Below are positions 1 through 34,778 of a DNA stretch of 64,000 nucleotides, in pieces. The translations under genes and the position numbers were made by a program. Source of the stretch: Paraspadella gotoi (Eukaryota; Chaetognatha); contig CM119265.1 in NCBI GenBank assembly GCA_051294375.1, positions 7,326,629 through 7,390,628 on the forward strand. Direction: 5' to 3'. The notes beneath the pieces were generated by a model that was not told the DNA's origin, ran no database searches, and saw nothing but the letters and a program-made list of their open reading frames with translations. Position 1 is the first letter of the stretch. Each line of letters starts with the position of its first letter.

Positions 1-421
1 CGAAACTTACCCTCTTTTTGATTAGTCGTTATGTTTTGTGTTCGACTGTTTATTTATTTAAATTTCACGAATCTTTTTTGTTGCATTACCCCCAATTTTC
101 AGCGTTTGGCTTCGAAAAACCGCCAAATTACGTTATCTGTGATATTCGACTCCAATTTTGAGTTCTGTAAAAAAAAATTAAGGGGAAAAAAGGGGGTAAT
201 CAAACTGGTTTTCGTGACCAACTTTCGACAGCTTCGATCTTCTGTCTTTACTTTCGCGCCCATCGTCGTGAATCGACTGTCTATCTTCGTCGTTCGCCGC
301 GCTACCCGCATGTCGTCGTCGTCGCGGTCGACAGTTCGATCGCCGGCATAGTCATCGACCGAACCAAAATATAAAAAAAATTGTAAAAAATCAATCGTCT
401 TTCCCCTTTCTTCCCTAAAAA
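1..421 (+). promoter_or_regulatory. ARP2 upstream / 5' UTR region
   Basis: Sequence before the ARP2 start codon. It contains CpG-rich segments around 250-350 and a pyrimidine/A-rich stretch directly before the ATG at 422. No clear TATA box or initiator was recognised. The open frames here are short and show no family resemblance. The promoter role is inferred from position only. Confidence 0.35.
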
Positions 422-2106
422 ATGACGGACAGCGAAGGGAGAAAAGTCATCGTCTGTGACAATGGGACAGGATTCGTCAAGTGCGGCTACGCGGGAACCA
501 ATTTTCCTGAGTTTATTTTCCCGTCGATGGTGGGGAGGCCCATGATTCGATCTTCCAACAAAGTCGGCGACATCGAAGTCAAGGTCGAGTCTCCTTACAT
601 TTTTGTTTCGTGTAGTTAATATGATAAATATGTATAATATGTAAATATATTTACTGGTTAGGATTTAATGGTTGGAGAAGAAGCTTCAAAGCTTAGGTCG
701 ATGCTGGAGGTGAGTTACCCGATGGAAAACGGGGTCGTACGTAACTGGGACGACATGAAGCACGTTTGGGATTACACCTTCGGCGAGACGAAGCTCAACA
801 TCGACCCCTCGGGTTGTAAAATACTGCTCACTGAGCCGCCAATGAATCCTGTCAAAAACAGGTGGGGAGAGATCTCTCTTTGAGAACTGAAGAAGACCGA
901 ATCTAAATTCTTTTTCCATTAATATCTAGGGAAAAGATGATCGAAGAAATGTTTGAACATTACTCCTTCGGCGGAGTGTACATCGCCATCCAGGCCGTAC
1001 TAACTTTGTACGCTCAGGGACTCTTAACCGGAGTCGTGATAGACTCGGGCGACGGCGTCACTCACATCTGCCCAGTCTACGAAGGCTTCGCGTTGCCAAA
1101 CCTCACCAGGCGATTGGATATCGCTGGCCGAGATATCACTCGATATTTGATCAAGGTGAAGCTTTTAAGTCACGGAATTCAAATGACATTAAATTCACCA
1201 TTATTTCTTGGTTCAGCTCCTGCTTCTTCGCGGTTACGCCTTCAATCATTCCGCCGATTTCGAAACCGTTAGAATGATGAAAGAGAGCCTGTGTTACGTC
1301 GGTTACAACATCGAGCAAGAACAAAAGTTAGCCCTGGAAACAACCGTCCTCGTCGAACAGTACACGGTACTTCGAATGTTGTGAGTGGGTTTCATGTCTG
1401 TCTATGTCTATGAGATTCACGAAATATATTCATTATATTTCGTGAATCTCATATTATATTTCTAAGCAACGCTGTTTTAGTTTTAAACGCAAATTTATCG
1501 CCAGCTTCCCGATGGTCGCGTGATCAAAGTCGGAGGTGAGCGTTTCGAGGCTCCGGAGGCTTTGTTCCAACCTCATCTCATTAACGTGGAAAGCGTTGGC
1601 GTCGCCGAACTTCTCTTCAACACCATCCAAGCCGCTGACATCGACACCAGAGCTGAATTTTACAAGCACATTGTTCTCTCGGGTTCGTTTTTATCCTTCG
1701 GTTTTTGGCGCTTTTTATTTCTTTAAGGCTTTTGATTTCTATTCAGGCGGATCGACGATGTACCCGGGTCTTCCTTCGCGGCTTGAAAGAGAGATCAAGC
1801 AACTGTATTTGGAGCGTGTTCTCCACGGAGACACGTCTCGTCTCTCAAAGTGATTACATCATTTTTTTATAAATTTTGTCTCCGTTTCAGTTCAGGAAAG
1901 TCAAAAGCATACCATGTATCTCTCTCTCTCCATCTCACAGGTTCAAAATCCGTATCGAAGACCCGCCTCGGCGCAAGCACATGGTCTTCCTCGGCGGCGC
2001 CGTCCTGGCCGACATCATGAAGGATAAGGCCGACTTCTGGATTTCCAAGGCGGAGTACGACGAGCAGGGAGTCAGGATTCTGCAAAAGTTAGGATACTCG
2101 GGTTGA
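422..2106 (+). CDS. ARP2: Actin-related protein 2 (Arp2/3 complex subunit)
   Basis: Seven exons: 422-583, 662-861, 930-1155, 1217-1366, 1505-1682, 1747-1849, 1941-2106. They join in frame with GT-AG introns into 394 aa, the usual ARP2 length. Arp2 is one of the two actin-like subunits of the Arp2/3 complex and forms the base of branched actin filaments in the cytoplasm. Visible hallmarks are the N-terminal nucleotide loop [13 protein letters not shown] (residues 13-25), [19 protein letters not shown] in exon 3, the [16 protein letters not shown] block in exon 5, [10 protein letters not shown] across exons 5-6, and [19 protein letters not shown] at the start of exon 7. Similarity to animal ARP2 runs end to end with no missing block. 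The start is the first ATG and matches the family N-terminus. Family assignment is firm; the exact splice positions were placed by eye. Confidence 0.98.
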
Positions 2107-2332
2107 AAGCGGAAAACTGTCCGAAATAGAGTAAAGAAAGGGGGGCGGAACGGGAGAGAAAGAAGTCACGCGCGAGGAGATGGCATCGACAGTCAAGGAT
2201 GATTCATTGACTTATTCGCTGTCGACGAACCTCCTCTCTCCTTTCTCGCGCAACTTCGCTCATTCCACTGATTTTCCTTTGTTTTTTTTTATATGAAAAT
2301 GATTAGAAATTTTTTTTTTTTAAATGCTGAAA

Positions 2333-2338
2333 AATAAA
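2333..2338 (+). terminator. ARP2 poly(A) signal
   Basis: A canonical AATAAA lies about 230 nt after the ARP2 stop codon, behind T-rich sequence. This is the first such hexamer downstream, so it is the likely cleavage and polyadenylation signal. Confidence 0.6.
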
Positions 2339-4377
2339 TTATCCTTTTTCAGTTTCCGGCCCGACTTTACAACTCTTAGTGGGATGCAATAGTTTTTGAG
2401 AAATCGTCTGTTTTTGGGCTTCTATTGATTAGTTATTTACTGGTTTGTAAACGGTTTATGAAAGTTTGGGGTTCAAATTTCGAGTTTTGTCTTGTGTCCT
2501 AAAGAGTGATTATCAATTTTGACAATTACTTCAGAATATTTCATCCCGCTAATTGTCTTAAGTATGTCCCTGTTTCCTGTATTTATTATTTTATCTTTAT
2601 AAAATCAATAATAGTCGCATACCCTAGTGCCATTTCTTTATTGGTTACGGAAAATTGATTTGTTTTTTTTTTTACATTTGTCGGTGATTTGTTTTTATTT
2701 CTTTATTTCTAGCAATCTTTGGATTCTAAGTATTCTGCTAATAAAAGTTGATTTGTTTTTAACACTAGTCATTTACATGTTTAAACTTCAGAGATACTGT
2801 GGACAAGTCTCAATATTATGAAATAGTTAGTTAATAACTGCAAATCTTAATTAAAAAAAAATAATTAATTCGAGTCGATAATAACTTAAAAGATTAAATT
2901 TGTGATTACCAGGAAATAAGAAAGAGCAGCAGAAGAGCAAAAAAGCTTGTTAGAGAATAATATTGACATGAGCCTCTATGGCAATCTGGGACCAACTCGT
3001 GTTCTCACTTAAATTTGATTCCTTTTTTTATTCTTTGAAGTTATCTAGGATGGCCTAATAGTATTAGTGGTCATAAGTGTTTTGTTTAGATGTTAATCTC
3101 CTTTACTTTTGCAGATTTCTCTGATTTGACCGTTAAAACTTAAAAGCTTTAAAATTTAATATTTTTTTATGTATGTAAAACTTGAAACCACTATGGCTTT
3201 TGTTGACTTTTTAGGGTAGTCTCCCCCTCAATGAACTAAACCGTAAATCACTTCGACCACATTTTAGCAACAAGTGAACACTCAACATGGCTACGTAAAT
3301 AAAATAGGAAGCACGTCGATGTTGCCCAGGATCTTCCTAGGATCTACAGTACATAGGAAAAACCTTTTAGCTATTGTACAATGATAACAAAATCATTCTA
3401 ACCCAAGCAATCATGTCTTCGGAGGAACTGTTTACGAAGGTACGCCTTGCTTATTTGATGATGCTTAATTGTCAAATGACTCTTACTAACAATCTTCCGA
3501 AAATAAATAAACACTAACGCTTAATAATAACGTTGCATAGCCATAGGGAGTCGAACAAAGACGACATGTATTAAAATATTAAGGTATTTAACCTGTCGTT
3601 TCTAATTTAAAAATATCCAGAGAAAAAATTTGACTAATTCGATATTGTTTCTCCTAGTACACTGAGAATATTATATACGATCATTTGCTTTTATTAACAA
3701 TTAATAGATTTCAGTATATTATATTATATCTTATGATTTTATATTATCATATTATTGATGTTATTATTACCATTATTAATTATAATCAACTATAAGTATC
3801 GAAGAAGAATACTGTAGAAAAGTAAAAAGAAAATGGTAGGAGTTTCTTAGGGTGCGGTTGCTAAGTGTCCCTCAAATTTGGCTGCACTGCTCAAATTAAT
3901 TCAATTTTTTGAATATAAAAGCATTACGTCATTTACTAAGGTCCTTTCGAAATTAGTTCCGATAACTATTGGGTTATTAACCTTAAGTTTTGAAAAACAT
4001 AGCTGGTAAAGATATGACGATCATTGTAACTTTTCGATTTCGCTTACGCTTTGATGAGTGATCCTTTTTAATTCAAACCGTAGTGTCGATGAGATTCGCG
4101 AGCGAAATTGAAAAATCTCGATCGTCATTTTGCCCCAAACCTTCATTAAAATAATATTTAATGAACGATAGCTGGGCATTAAATTCCACTCAGGATGCTA
4201 GTCACGTCATTTTAAAATAAAATAGTTATTTTACTATTTTTCACTTATTTTTCACGAAATTAAAATGGATTATTCTTCGCCTTTGGATGCATTACGATAA
4301 CAGTGAAAAATGACTCGACTGCACTTAGCTCATTCGAATGAGAATATTTCTGTGATATACGCTTTTTAGATTACGAA
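2339..4377. other. Intergenic, no gene seen
   Basis: AT-rich spacer between ARP2 and the myosin V gene. Open frames are short and low-complexity, with no recognisable domain on either strand. The myosin promoter and any noncoding first exon should lie in its right half, but no core promoter element stands out. Confidence 0.5.
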
Positions 4378-27060
<22,683 letters not shown>

Positions 27061-27728
27061 TCTGGCCCTCGACTCATTCTATCCACGGACGCCTTCCACA
27101 GCCGGAAACACAAATCGTGTTGCAACAGAGATTCTCAAGCGTTTTTGTTATTTCTTCCTTTAATCTCGACCCTGCTGTTATTGGAGCGATGTTAAGAAGC
27201 CCACCGTGTGAGCCGAAACTAATTTGTGAGTCTCCATCCCTTCTCTCTCTTTCTCTCTCCCTCTCTCTGTCAATTTTTCTGTCTTTCAGTCCTTTTCAAC
27301 TCTCTCTCGTTAAATCATGTTATTTGATTATTTTGACCAATTGTAGTTATTATGAAATTTTTTTTTTTTTTACACTCATACCAAACGGAGGGAAACCTTT
27401 TCTTTTGGTTCGGTTCTCGACGTTATTCGTCGAGGGTTACACGCTACTTAAGATAGGCTACCCTTTGATTCAACTACTAGGCTGCAGATATTCTTTAACT
27501 AGTCTGCGATTAATTACATAATAATACCTGTTTTTTTTTGTTTTTTTTTTATAAATTAGATTGCTACTTTAATTTTTTTGTGTATTTTGGGATTTATTTA
27601 TTTATCCAGAATCAGTCGTGCAAGTTTTACTGTTTAATTGGATCAAAGGGTGTCACTTCGGGCTTGGAGCAGAGAGTTTCGTTATTGCTATAGCGATATA
27701 TTTATTACACTAAATATGATACGAATTA

Positions 27729-27734
27729 AATAAA
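27729..27734 (+). terminator. Candidate MYO5 distal poly(A) signal
   Basis: AATAAA about 670 nt after the MYO5 stop at 27060. The intervening T-rich sequence has no gene. It is a plausible 3' end for the full-length transcript, but an earlier non-canonical signal is possible. Confidence 0.45.
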
Positions 27735-28596
27735 ATATAATATTATAAAAATATTCATATGAGAAGTTTTAAGCTTATTTGTTAAAACATCCAGTCACAC
27801 TTTAATTTGGGATGGACTTTTAGCCCGTAGCTTTATTTATTATAGGCTTGTAGTTTTGTCTTTGCTATTTTTTTGTTTAAACGAAATCTACTCCATGTTT
27901 TTAAAACAATTCACGATACAGCGTATTCCCTTCACTTAACCGCTTAACTGTGAGAGAGAAGTAATACACCGATCGTGCAATCGTGTCATTGGTGCTTCAT
28001 AATCTTTGTCAAGCTAAATAATACTGTTTGTAGGTTATTTAATATTATTTATTCGCTCTCTCACACTCATTAAAAATATCGAAGTAATTTTATTTTTTTA
28101 GTCCATATAGTTGATCGTGGATTTTAGTTGTATAATGACATTTTTATTTTACTATGAAACTAAGCTGTGACTCCGTTTGGTGATCCCGGCGAGATATTTT
28201 TTTTCCTTTTTAGCTCAAATTGAAGATTAGTATTTGGGGATTTTAAAGTGCAAAGAAGCAAATTTTTATATCTTAAATTATACAAAATATTGAAAATAAT
28301 GGTGTTTTTTTATTGAACTCTTGTATTTTAACTACAATGTAAGTTTACAAATCAAAAGGCTTTAAAAAATAGTAGACTCGAGCCGAATTTTGAAAAAAGT
28401 TTGAAAGGTTTAAGATATTATATATAGTACGTACTCCCGTGAGGCTAAATTTGATTGAGAAAGTCAAAAGAATCTCGTATTCTTTATTTACTTTTAAATG
28501 TGTTTATATACGAATGTTTGAGAAGCAAATATCTTTAAATCGAGGATCGTTTTTTGCCATTTTCGTTTTGCACTTCGACCTCGCAAGATCAAGAAA
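27735..28596. other. Intergenic, no gene seen
   Basis: AT-rich spacer between the myosin gene and the vWA gene. No recognisable coding exon or RNA gene. The promoter of the downstream gene should lie near its right end, but no element is distinctive. Confidence 0.45.
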
Positions 28597-31096
28597 ATGT
28601 CTTGGATTCGGATAGTATTATTTTCATTGCTCTATCTGGCGTCGCCGTGTTTGGCAAGTATGGATTTAGATTTCAATGAAGCTATTTCGAATGCTCATTC
28701 AGTTGAAAGTCCACTTTGAAATCAGATACTACGTACTTATATAAAAAAATATAATTAGTAGATAATTGAATTTTAAAAAAAATACCTGCAACGAAATTCT
28801 CTTAGCTCGCGGACGGCCGCACGGCACGTCACGGCACGACATTTTTCGGGGCGGCCCCCGCCTCTCCTGCTCCCGCTCCTCCAAGATGGACCTCCAGATC
28901 ATCGTGGATTCCTCTAAGAGCGTCGCCGCCGCGGACTTCGACTCTATGATGCACAGCATCGCCAACGATGTCATTGGCCAGCTCGACGTGGGCGCAGAGA
29001 AGACAAGAGTCGCCTTGTTCAAGTACTCCACCGTCATGAAGAAAATCTACGATCTGGGACAGTGAGTCGAAATGCTGGTGGTGGTTTCGAAGAATCTTGA
29101 GGCGGCGTAGATGAGATCAGATCTTGTCCAAATATTTTCCTTTCCAGTATCCACGGAGTTATCGACTAATAGTAATAGTAAGCTCCCAAACAAAAACTCC
29201 CCTCCCTTAAGTCCAGAGTTAGTTAATTCACTCAGTTTATTAATTGCTTGTCAATGTATTGCTTTGTAAATTTCCCACCTTTTTCATGACGCAGATACAA
29301 CGACCGAGACAGTCTTCAGGAAGCCACGGCCTCGACCACCTATTCTCCCGGCGGAACTTTGACCGGAAAGGCGATGAAGGAAGCTTTGTCGTCATTTGTC
29401 TCTCATCAGCGTAAAGAAAAAAATGTGGAAAGGGTACCGATTGAGAATGATATTTCTCCTTTTTCACCATTTTATACGCATTTCGTACCGGGTTTTCGAG
29501 CTTTTTCTGGACTTAATTCGTTCCTTTATTACAATGTAGGGTAAAACCCTAAACCATTCACCCCTAACCTTAAACCATCCCGTAACCACTAGGGTGTAGT
29601 GAAAGTTTGGAATCCAAATTTAGCAGTTATATCTTGAAAACTATTATATTAATGAATATTAATTTATAATTTTTTTTTTACAAATATTGTAGCCCAGTCA
29701 GCTTATTTTGTATATAATACTACCTTTATATAATGTCAAAATTTCAAAATTTTTTTTTTAAATTCTGAGAACATTCAGATTCTTCGTTAAAAGTTGATAA
29801 AAAAATATAAATTAAAAAAAAAATTAAATTATTAAGTAGGATAAAATTATTAAAAACTATATTTTTAAGCTCAAAATTTAAAATCGGCGTTTTAAATATA
29901 GTTTTTTATATATTTAACCAACTTAATGAAATAATTTTTAAAAAAGAATTATATTTTCTTAAATAAACTTTTTATAAAAAAATTAAATCTTATCTTAAAA
30001 TTTAAAAATTTGAAATTGAAATTTTAGTTTATTATATACTTATTATTATATATAAATATAGCTCACTGGTACCAAATAATATATAAAATTAAAAGATAAA
30101 TTTACTAAAGTATTTGTATTAGTTTTTATTTTTGTTTTATATGCTAAATTTTAATTTTCTAAAATTTTATCTTTTTCACATCACTCTAGTAACCACCCTA
30201 AACCCCCCTAACCCCTGTCGTCGAAAGTAAAATTAACCCAAACATTATTTTACATTGATATCAATTTCTATTAAAAAATAATAGGTTTTACGGCCACTTC
30301 AAATGAATTATCGAATGTAGTCCAGAAAACGCTCGAAAACAAGGTATTTTTGTCGTTTTCTCGTCCGTTTGCCAGTTGATCTCGCGATGTCCTTTTGTTC
30401 GAATTATCAGGTTTGTCTCGTTTTTACCGACGGCGAATCGTACGATACGGACGAAGTAAAAAAAGAGAGCAATGCGTGGCGTGCCGATGGAGCGAAGGTC
30501 AGAAAGATAGGTTGTCTTAAAATTTTAGGAAAAGTAAATAATTTGTCCCACGCCTTTCAATTCACATATTGACCTCCCAAGGTGTTCGCGGTCGGCATCG
30601 GCACGGCCATCAGCAAAGACGGTCTCCTTCAAGTCTCCGGCGACGAATCTAAAATATGGATGGTCGATTCTTTCGCAGAGTTGGCCCAAAAGCTGAAGAC
30701 GCTGTTCAAGGACATTTGCGACTGCATCGGTAAGGGTTTACCAGCGTGTTTTCGTTTCTCTTAATAATAACTCTTCTGTTCTGTAATTGTTTTGTATTAT
30801 TCCTTGATTCAGGGAAAGTGGATCCTCATCCTCACCCGTTTCCGCCTCACCCGATGCCGCCTCATCCTCGACCCCCGCATCCTGGTCCGGGAGGATGGGG
30901 ATCCGGCGAAAGGGGGGGATCCGGAGAAAGAGGAGGATCCGGTGAAAGGGGGGGGTCGGGCGAAAGATGGGGTGGTGGACATTGGAATGGACGTTGGGGC
31001 AGTGGAGGCAGAGGTGGAGGAAGAAGCGGCGAAAACTGGGGTGGGCGTGGTAGATTTGGTGGTGGAAGAGGTGGCCGGAGAGGAGGAAGGTGGTGA
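28597..31096 (+). CDS. Secreted von Willebrand factor A-domain protein with His/Pro and Gly/Arg-rich tail
   Basis: Six exons: 28597-28657, 28806-29061, 29295-29433, 30411-30497, 30582-30729, 30813-31096; 324 aa in frame. Residues 1-20 form a signal peptide (hydrophobic VLFSLLYLASPCLA), so the product enters the secretory pathway. A vWA fold follows (about 48-222). It has the MIDAS motif D-S-S-K-S at 55-59, the YSPGGTLTG segment in exon 3 and VCLVFTDGES in exon 4, the pattern that binds a divalent metal and ligand in matrilin, collagen VI and related proteins. Exon 6 encodes a tail of PHP repeats, then GSGERGG repeats and a G/R-rich end. Such tails occur in extracellular matrix or mineral-associated proteins, but the function here is inferred. 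Two Cys (DICDC) precede the tail. Specific orthologue not recognised. Confidence 0.88.
29590..30188. mobile_element. hAT-like MITE in the vWA gene intron
   Basis: A 599-bp AT-rich insert is flanked by the perfect 8-bp duplication GTAACCAC (29582-29589 and 30189-30196). Its ends are inverted: TAGGGTGTAGTGAAA on the left and, in reverse complement, TAGAGTGATGTGAAA on the right (12 of 15 match). An 8-bp target duplication with TAGGG-type ends is typical of the hAT superfamily. No transposase frame is present, so it is non-autonomous. Confidence 0.8.
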
Positions 31097-31206
31097 TGAG
31101 AGTTGCGCTTGTTATAAAGGACGAAATTATCCGATTTAGCTCACTTTGTAATGTGGAGTTTAATTTTGAAACTTTTTTTAAAGTTCTAGTACGTAGGTTA
31201 AGTTAA

Positions 31207-31212
31207 AATAAA
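31207..31212 (+). terminator. vWA gene poly(A) signal
   Basis: AATAAA 110 nt after the stop at 31096; first canonical hexamer downstream. Confidence 0.6.
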
Positions 31213-31354
31213 TTTTAGTCCATTCCTGCGGTTTGCATTAGTTTTATTTTACTTATTTTATTTATTTATTTTTTATTTTTGGATAAAAAGATATATGATA
31301 GATTTGGCGTTAGTTTAATCATTCCTGGAGAAAAGTTTAATCCAGTTCCAGTTT

Positions 31355-31480
31355 TTGCTCGGCCGGCGGATCGGCCGTCCAAAGCCGGCCGTTGTCATCG
31401 GAGGCCGGCGGCATTCCTGTGACGTCACACTTGCGGTTTTTTGGGCGAGGCCGGCCCGAGAGTCAGTAGTCGGTCTTTTC
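31355..31480. promoter_or_regulatory. GC-rich CRE-containing block
   Basis: A GC-rich island in AT-rich sequence with several GGCCGG/CCGGCC motifs and a perfect CRE palindrome TGACGTCA at 31420-31427, the binding site of CREB/ATF bZIP factors. It looks like a promoter core, but no gene start could be tied to it on either strand. Confidence 0.4.
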
Positions 31481-34316
31481 CCGCTCTCGATTTAAAACAG
31501 TTATCATACAAAATACGAATTTTAATATCGACGAAATATAAAGATCTAAGATTTAGTTAAAAAAGTACTATGCCATATGCATAATTCGAATTAGAATTTT
31601 TCGGTTAGTTTTTGTAAAAAATTTAGTTACTTTTTTTTCATTAAATAAACACCAGAACCAATAAAATTGTGTGCGATGGTGGTTGGGGGGGGGGAATCAA
31701 AAAATCGAATATAAATGAGATTAAGGTGAAAGAGAGACGCTTTGGACCTCGTGACTCAGAGACTTCCGTTTTTTTGGCCGGAATCGAGAAAAACTTTAAT
31801 TTGTTCTGTTGTGAATGCGCCCGAGGCTGTGAAGTGATACTCTTCCGGTGAATCTTTCACTTGGATCTCTTTTTATATAATTTAGTTCGAGGAGAGGAGG
31901 CGAAAAAAGAAAAAAAAATCTTCAAGGGGGACACCTGCATAAAAATAAACTCCGATAATGAGAAAGGGAGGCATATTAGGTCGGACGGTAACAGGAAGTT
32001 CTGGTGAATGGGTTTTCCAAAAGGGTCGAGAGGATGAACTGGGGACGAAACTGCAGTTTAATGGTCCGTTTAATGAAAGATGATTTAGCGGAGGTTTTCG
32101 GCACTTCCCTCGGCGTTTTAAAAAAAAAACAAAAACCTTTAATTTTCTAAACACGCCATCTTTGAGCGTCTACGTCATCAAAACGTCATAATTAGTTTCC
32201 GCAATATCAGCCCAAAATATTTGCTAGGTCGAAAAGTATGTTTGGGTTAATAGTTCGTTTATCGAAAGTCAATTTTTTTATTAAAACAAATCGTCACGCT
32301 CAAGTTTTGCGGTCGACCCCGTTTTCCTTCCTCCGCCGAGTGATCGAGATTTGAGTCCATTTTCCATTTCCTTCGATTCCATTATTTCTTTTTTTTATTA
32401 AATGAAAATGGAGATGACTTGAATATTGACTTGGTTTGCGTGGCACTTGAATGAGTCATGATTCACGATAAACAAAGGAAATCACTCGAGAATCACATTT
32501 TAAAAGATTAAGAATTAAATATTGATTAATGAATGATGATTGTCAGTGAACCAGATAAAGATGGTGGAAAGAAGAATTATAGCCTCTCAGCTTGATATCT
32601 GACACCGACCTTTTAAAGGTAAAAAGAAAGTACAATTGTTTCTGAAATGTAGTTTTGCTAATAGAAGTTAATTTTTGATTAATAGCTCTATTTTAGGATA
32701 TTTTTCCTAATGTTTTAAAGATTAATATTGATATACATGGACCGTTGTACATCAAACTAATTTATTTAGAATTCTAAAACAAAATGTATTTCCTCAGAAA
32801 ACGACGAATTTTACCGAATATTCTCACTAGAAAACTGACGAATTAACTCCTGGCAAAAGCCAGCGAAATAGAAGAATAGGCCATAAACTTAAACTTGAAT
32901 TTAAAAGTTTGGCGACCTCAACAACCAGAATAAAAAAGTCGCCATCTTCGCCCCTCGTGAATTCGATCGTTCGCGGCCTCTTTCAACTTCTTTTTTTCAT
33001 TCTTCGAATTTAATTCGCTACCTGTTTCCCTTGATTTGTGGATGCAATAAAATGCGAAAATACATGAATCACGATGTGTTGTTTTTCGCAAAGAAAGTGT
33101 TTTGTGCGAGGGGAGAAAAAGAAAACGAGGAAAGGCAAAAGAAATCGGATGATCCCTTGACAGTTCATTGCCGGAAATATATTCCTTCCGGTAACCTCGT
33201 CCGATAAACTCAAAACGGCCGGCGAAACGACGCTGAGGACGACGAAATCAAGTACAACGACGATGACGACGACGATAGCGACGACGATAACGTGGAAGAC
33301 GACGACGATGTCCGCGACGACGGTAACCGCGAAATAAGAAAAAAAAAAGAAAAGAAGAAAAAGAAACCCCAAGTCGATGACGAAAGCCTCCAAATTGGAA
33401 AGTCAACATTGGCAACAATGAATCAGAAAAAGTCGAGGCAATTTTTTTTATTTTTTGAAAGTAAAACACAAAAACGAATATAACGAAACAAAGTCGCCCT
33501 TGTCTATCGCAAGCCGACAATGGATTTATTTTTAAACATTTTCGTCGAAAATAAATTTCGGGTTATTTTCTCTTTCAAATAAAAGTGGAGAAACCGAAAG
33601 ATAAATTTCCGGACCCCAATATATATGTATACCTTTTAAGACGTTTGCTTATTTTTTGATTTCCGGAGGATTGATTTCAAATTTGCCAAAATATTTTGTC
33701 TTCTTCCAGTAGTCGTCGTCGTCCTTATCGTCGTCGCCGCGCTAATTGCGAATAGAAGGTTACGATTTTTTTGTTCCTTTTTCCTTTCGCTATTCTTAAG
33801 AAATTGGTTCAACCAATATAAAATTATTATTAATTATTATATTATTGTTGTTTTTTTATTTTTATTTTAGTGTACCCGTTTATTTGCCTTTTCCACTCTC
33901 CCACGAAACCCGACGACCTAGGATTTTATTTCTCGCGACATTTCGATATTACGATAATTAATTTTTTTGGTAATAAGTCACCTGACGTCATCAGGGGGCT
34001 CCGACGCGATAAAACTTTTTATTGTGATTCAGAGAGAGCGTTCTACAAAAGACCAATCCGTTGCGGAGGTGAGTAAACGAATTCAGCTGTTTGAATTCGA
34101 TTGCATAGCTTAAATTAATAGATAATAAAAAAATAGAGGGAAGATGATTTCTTCATTATATTTAATAATATATATAATAATTGGTTGTACCAATTTCATG
34201 CAACAAAGAAATGAATGATACACGCCACTTTTGTAAATAAGTTGATATCTTTTCTCCTTTTTCTTTTCTTTATTTAATTTTTGCATATTTATTAAGTTTT
34301 CGATCTTTCTTTCTTT
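31481..34316. other. No convincing gene; acidic (GAC)n tract
   Basis: Mostly AT-rich sequence. A GAC/GAT-rich stretch at about 33232-33330 reads as an Asp run followed by a Lys run in one frame and a hydrophobic Val run on the other strand. Both are products of the triplet repeat; no splice-supported exon was found. An inverted pair of the TTGGTxCAACCAA repeat brackets 33800-34199. Confidence 0.4.
33800..34199. repeat. Inverted TTGGTACAACCAA-type ends, small element
   Basis: GAAATTGGTTCAACCAATAT at 33800 faces a reverse-complement copy (GAAATTGGTACAACCAATTA) ending at 34199. Both continue into AT-rich ATTATTA sequence. The arrangement suggests a short element of about 400 bp with terminal inverted repeats, related to the single end at 7180. 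Confidence 0.4.
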
Positions 34317-34713
34317 CTCGCGGAGCAACTCTATGAGACACTGGGGTCGGTCGGTTGGTCCATTGGTGTGTCTCTCTATCGGTTTATCCCACTTATGTTA
34401 AGATTGCCTAAATAACTACTTTTGCTAATTACCTGCCATTAATTTAGTTTCATATTAGACCTTTAATTTGTTTATATAAATTGTATCATACTTGTGAAGT
34501 CATTATGATCACCTGAAAAAGAGATCACTGAACCCAAAATTGAATACGGTATTTTGCTGAAACATCGAACCTGAGCCGCTGCGAGCGCTTTCTTTTGTTT
34601 TTAGTTTTCGCCGCAACTTAAAAACACGAGTACTCGCGGAGGAACTCTATGAGACACTTGGGGTCGGTCGGTTGGTCCATTGGTGTGTCTTTTATCGGTT
34701 TATCCCACTTATT
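34317..34713. repeat. Pair of 80-bp direct repeats
   Basis: 34317-34396 and 34634-34713 are near-identical. Shared blocks include CTCGCGGAG, AACTCTATGAGACACT, GGGGTCGGTCGGTTGGTCC, ATTGGTGTGTCT and ATCGGTTTATCCCACTTA. They lie 317 bp apart in the same orientation. They could be short LTR-like ends, a segmental duplication, or two copies of one repeat family. Confidence 0.75.
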
Positions 34714-34778
34714 AATATTTTAATATAACTTATATTAAATATACTAATAACTTGGTTATAATCAATTTAGTTTATACT

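Noticed and set aside
33010-33483. Asp-rich plus-strand and Val/Phe-rich minus-strand open frames
   Set aside because: Both are direct translations of GAC and AAG repeats; no splice-supported continuation.
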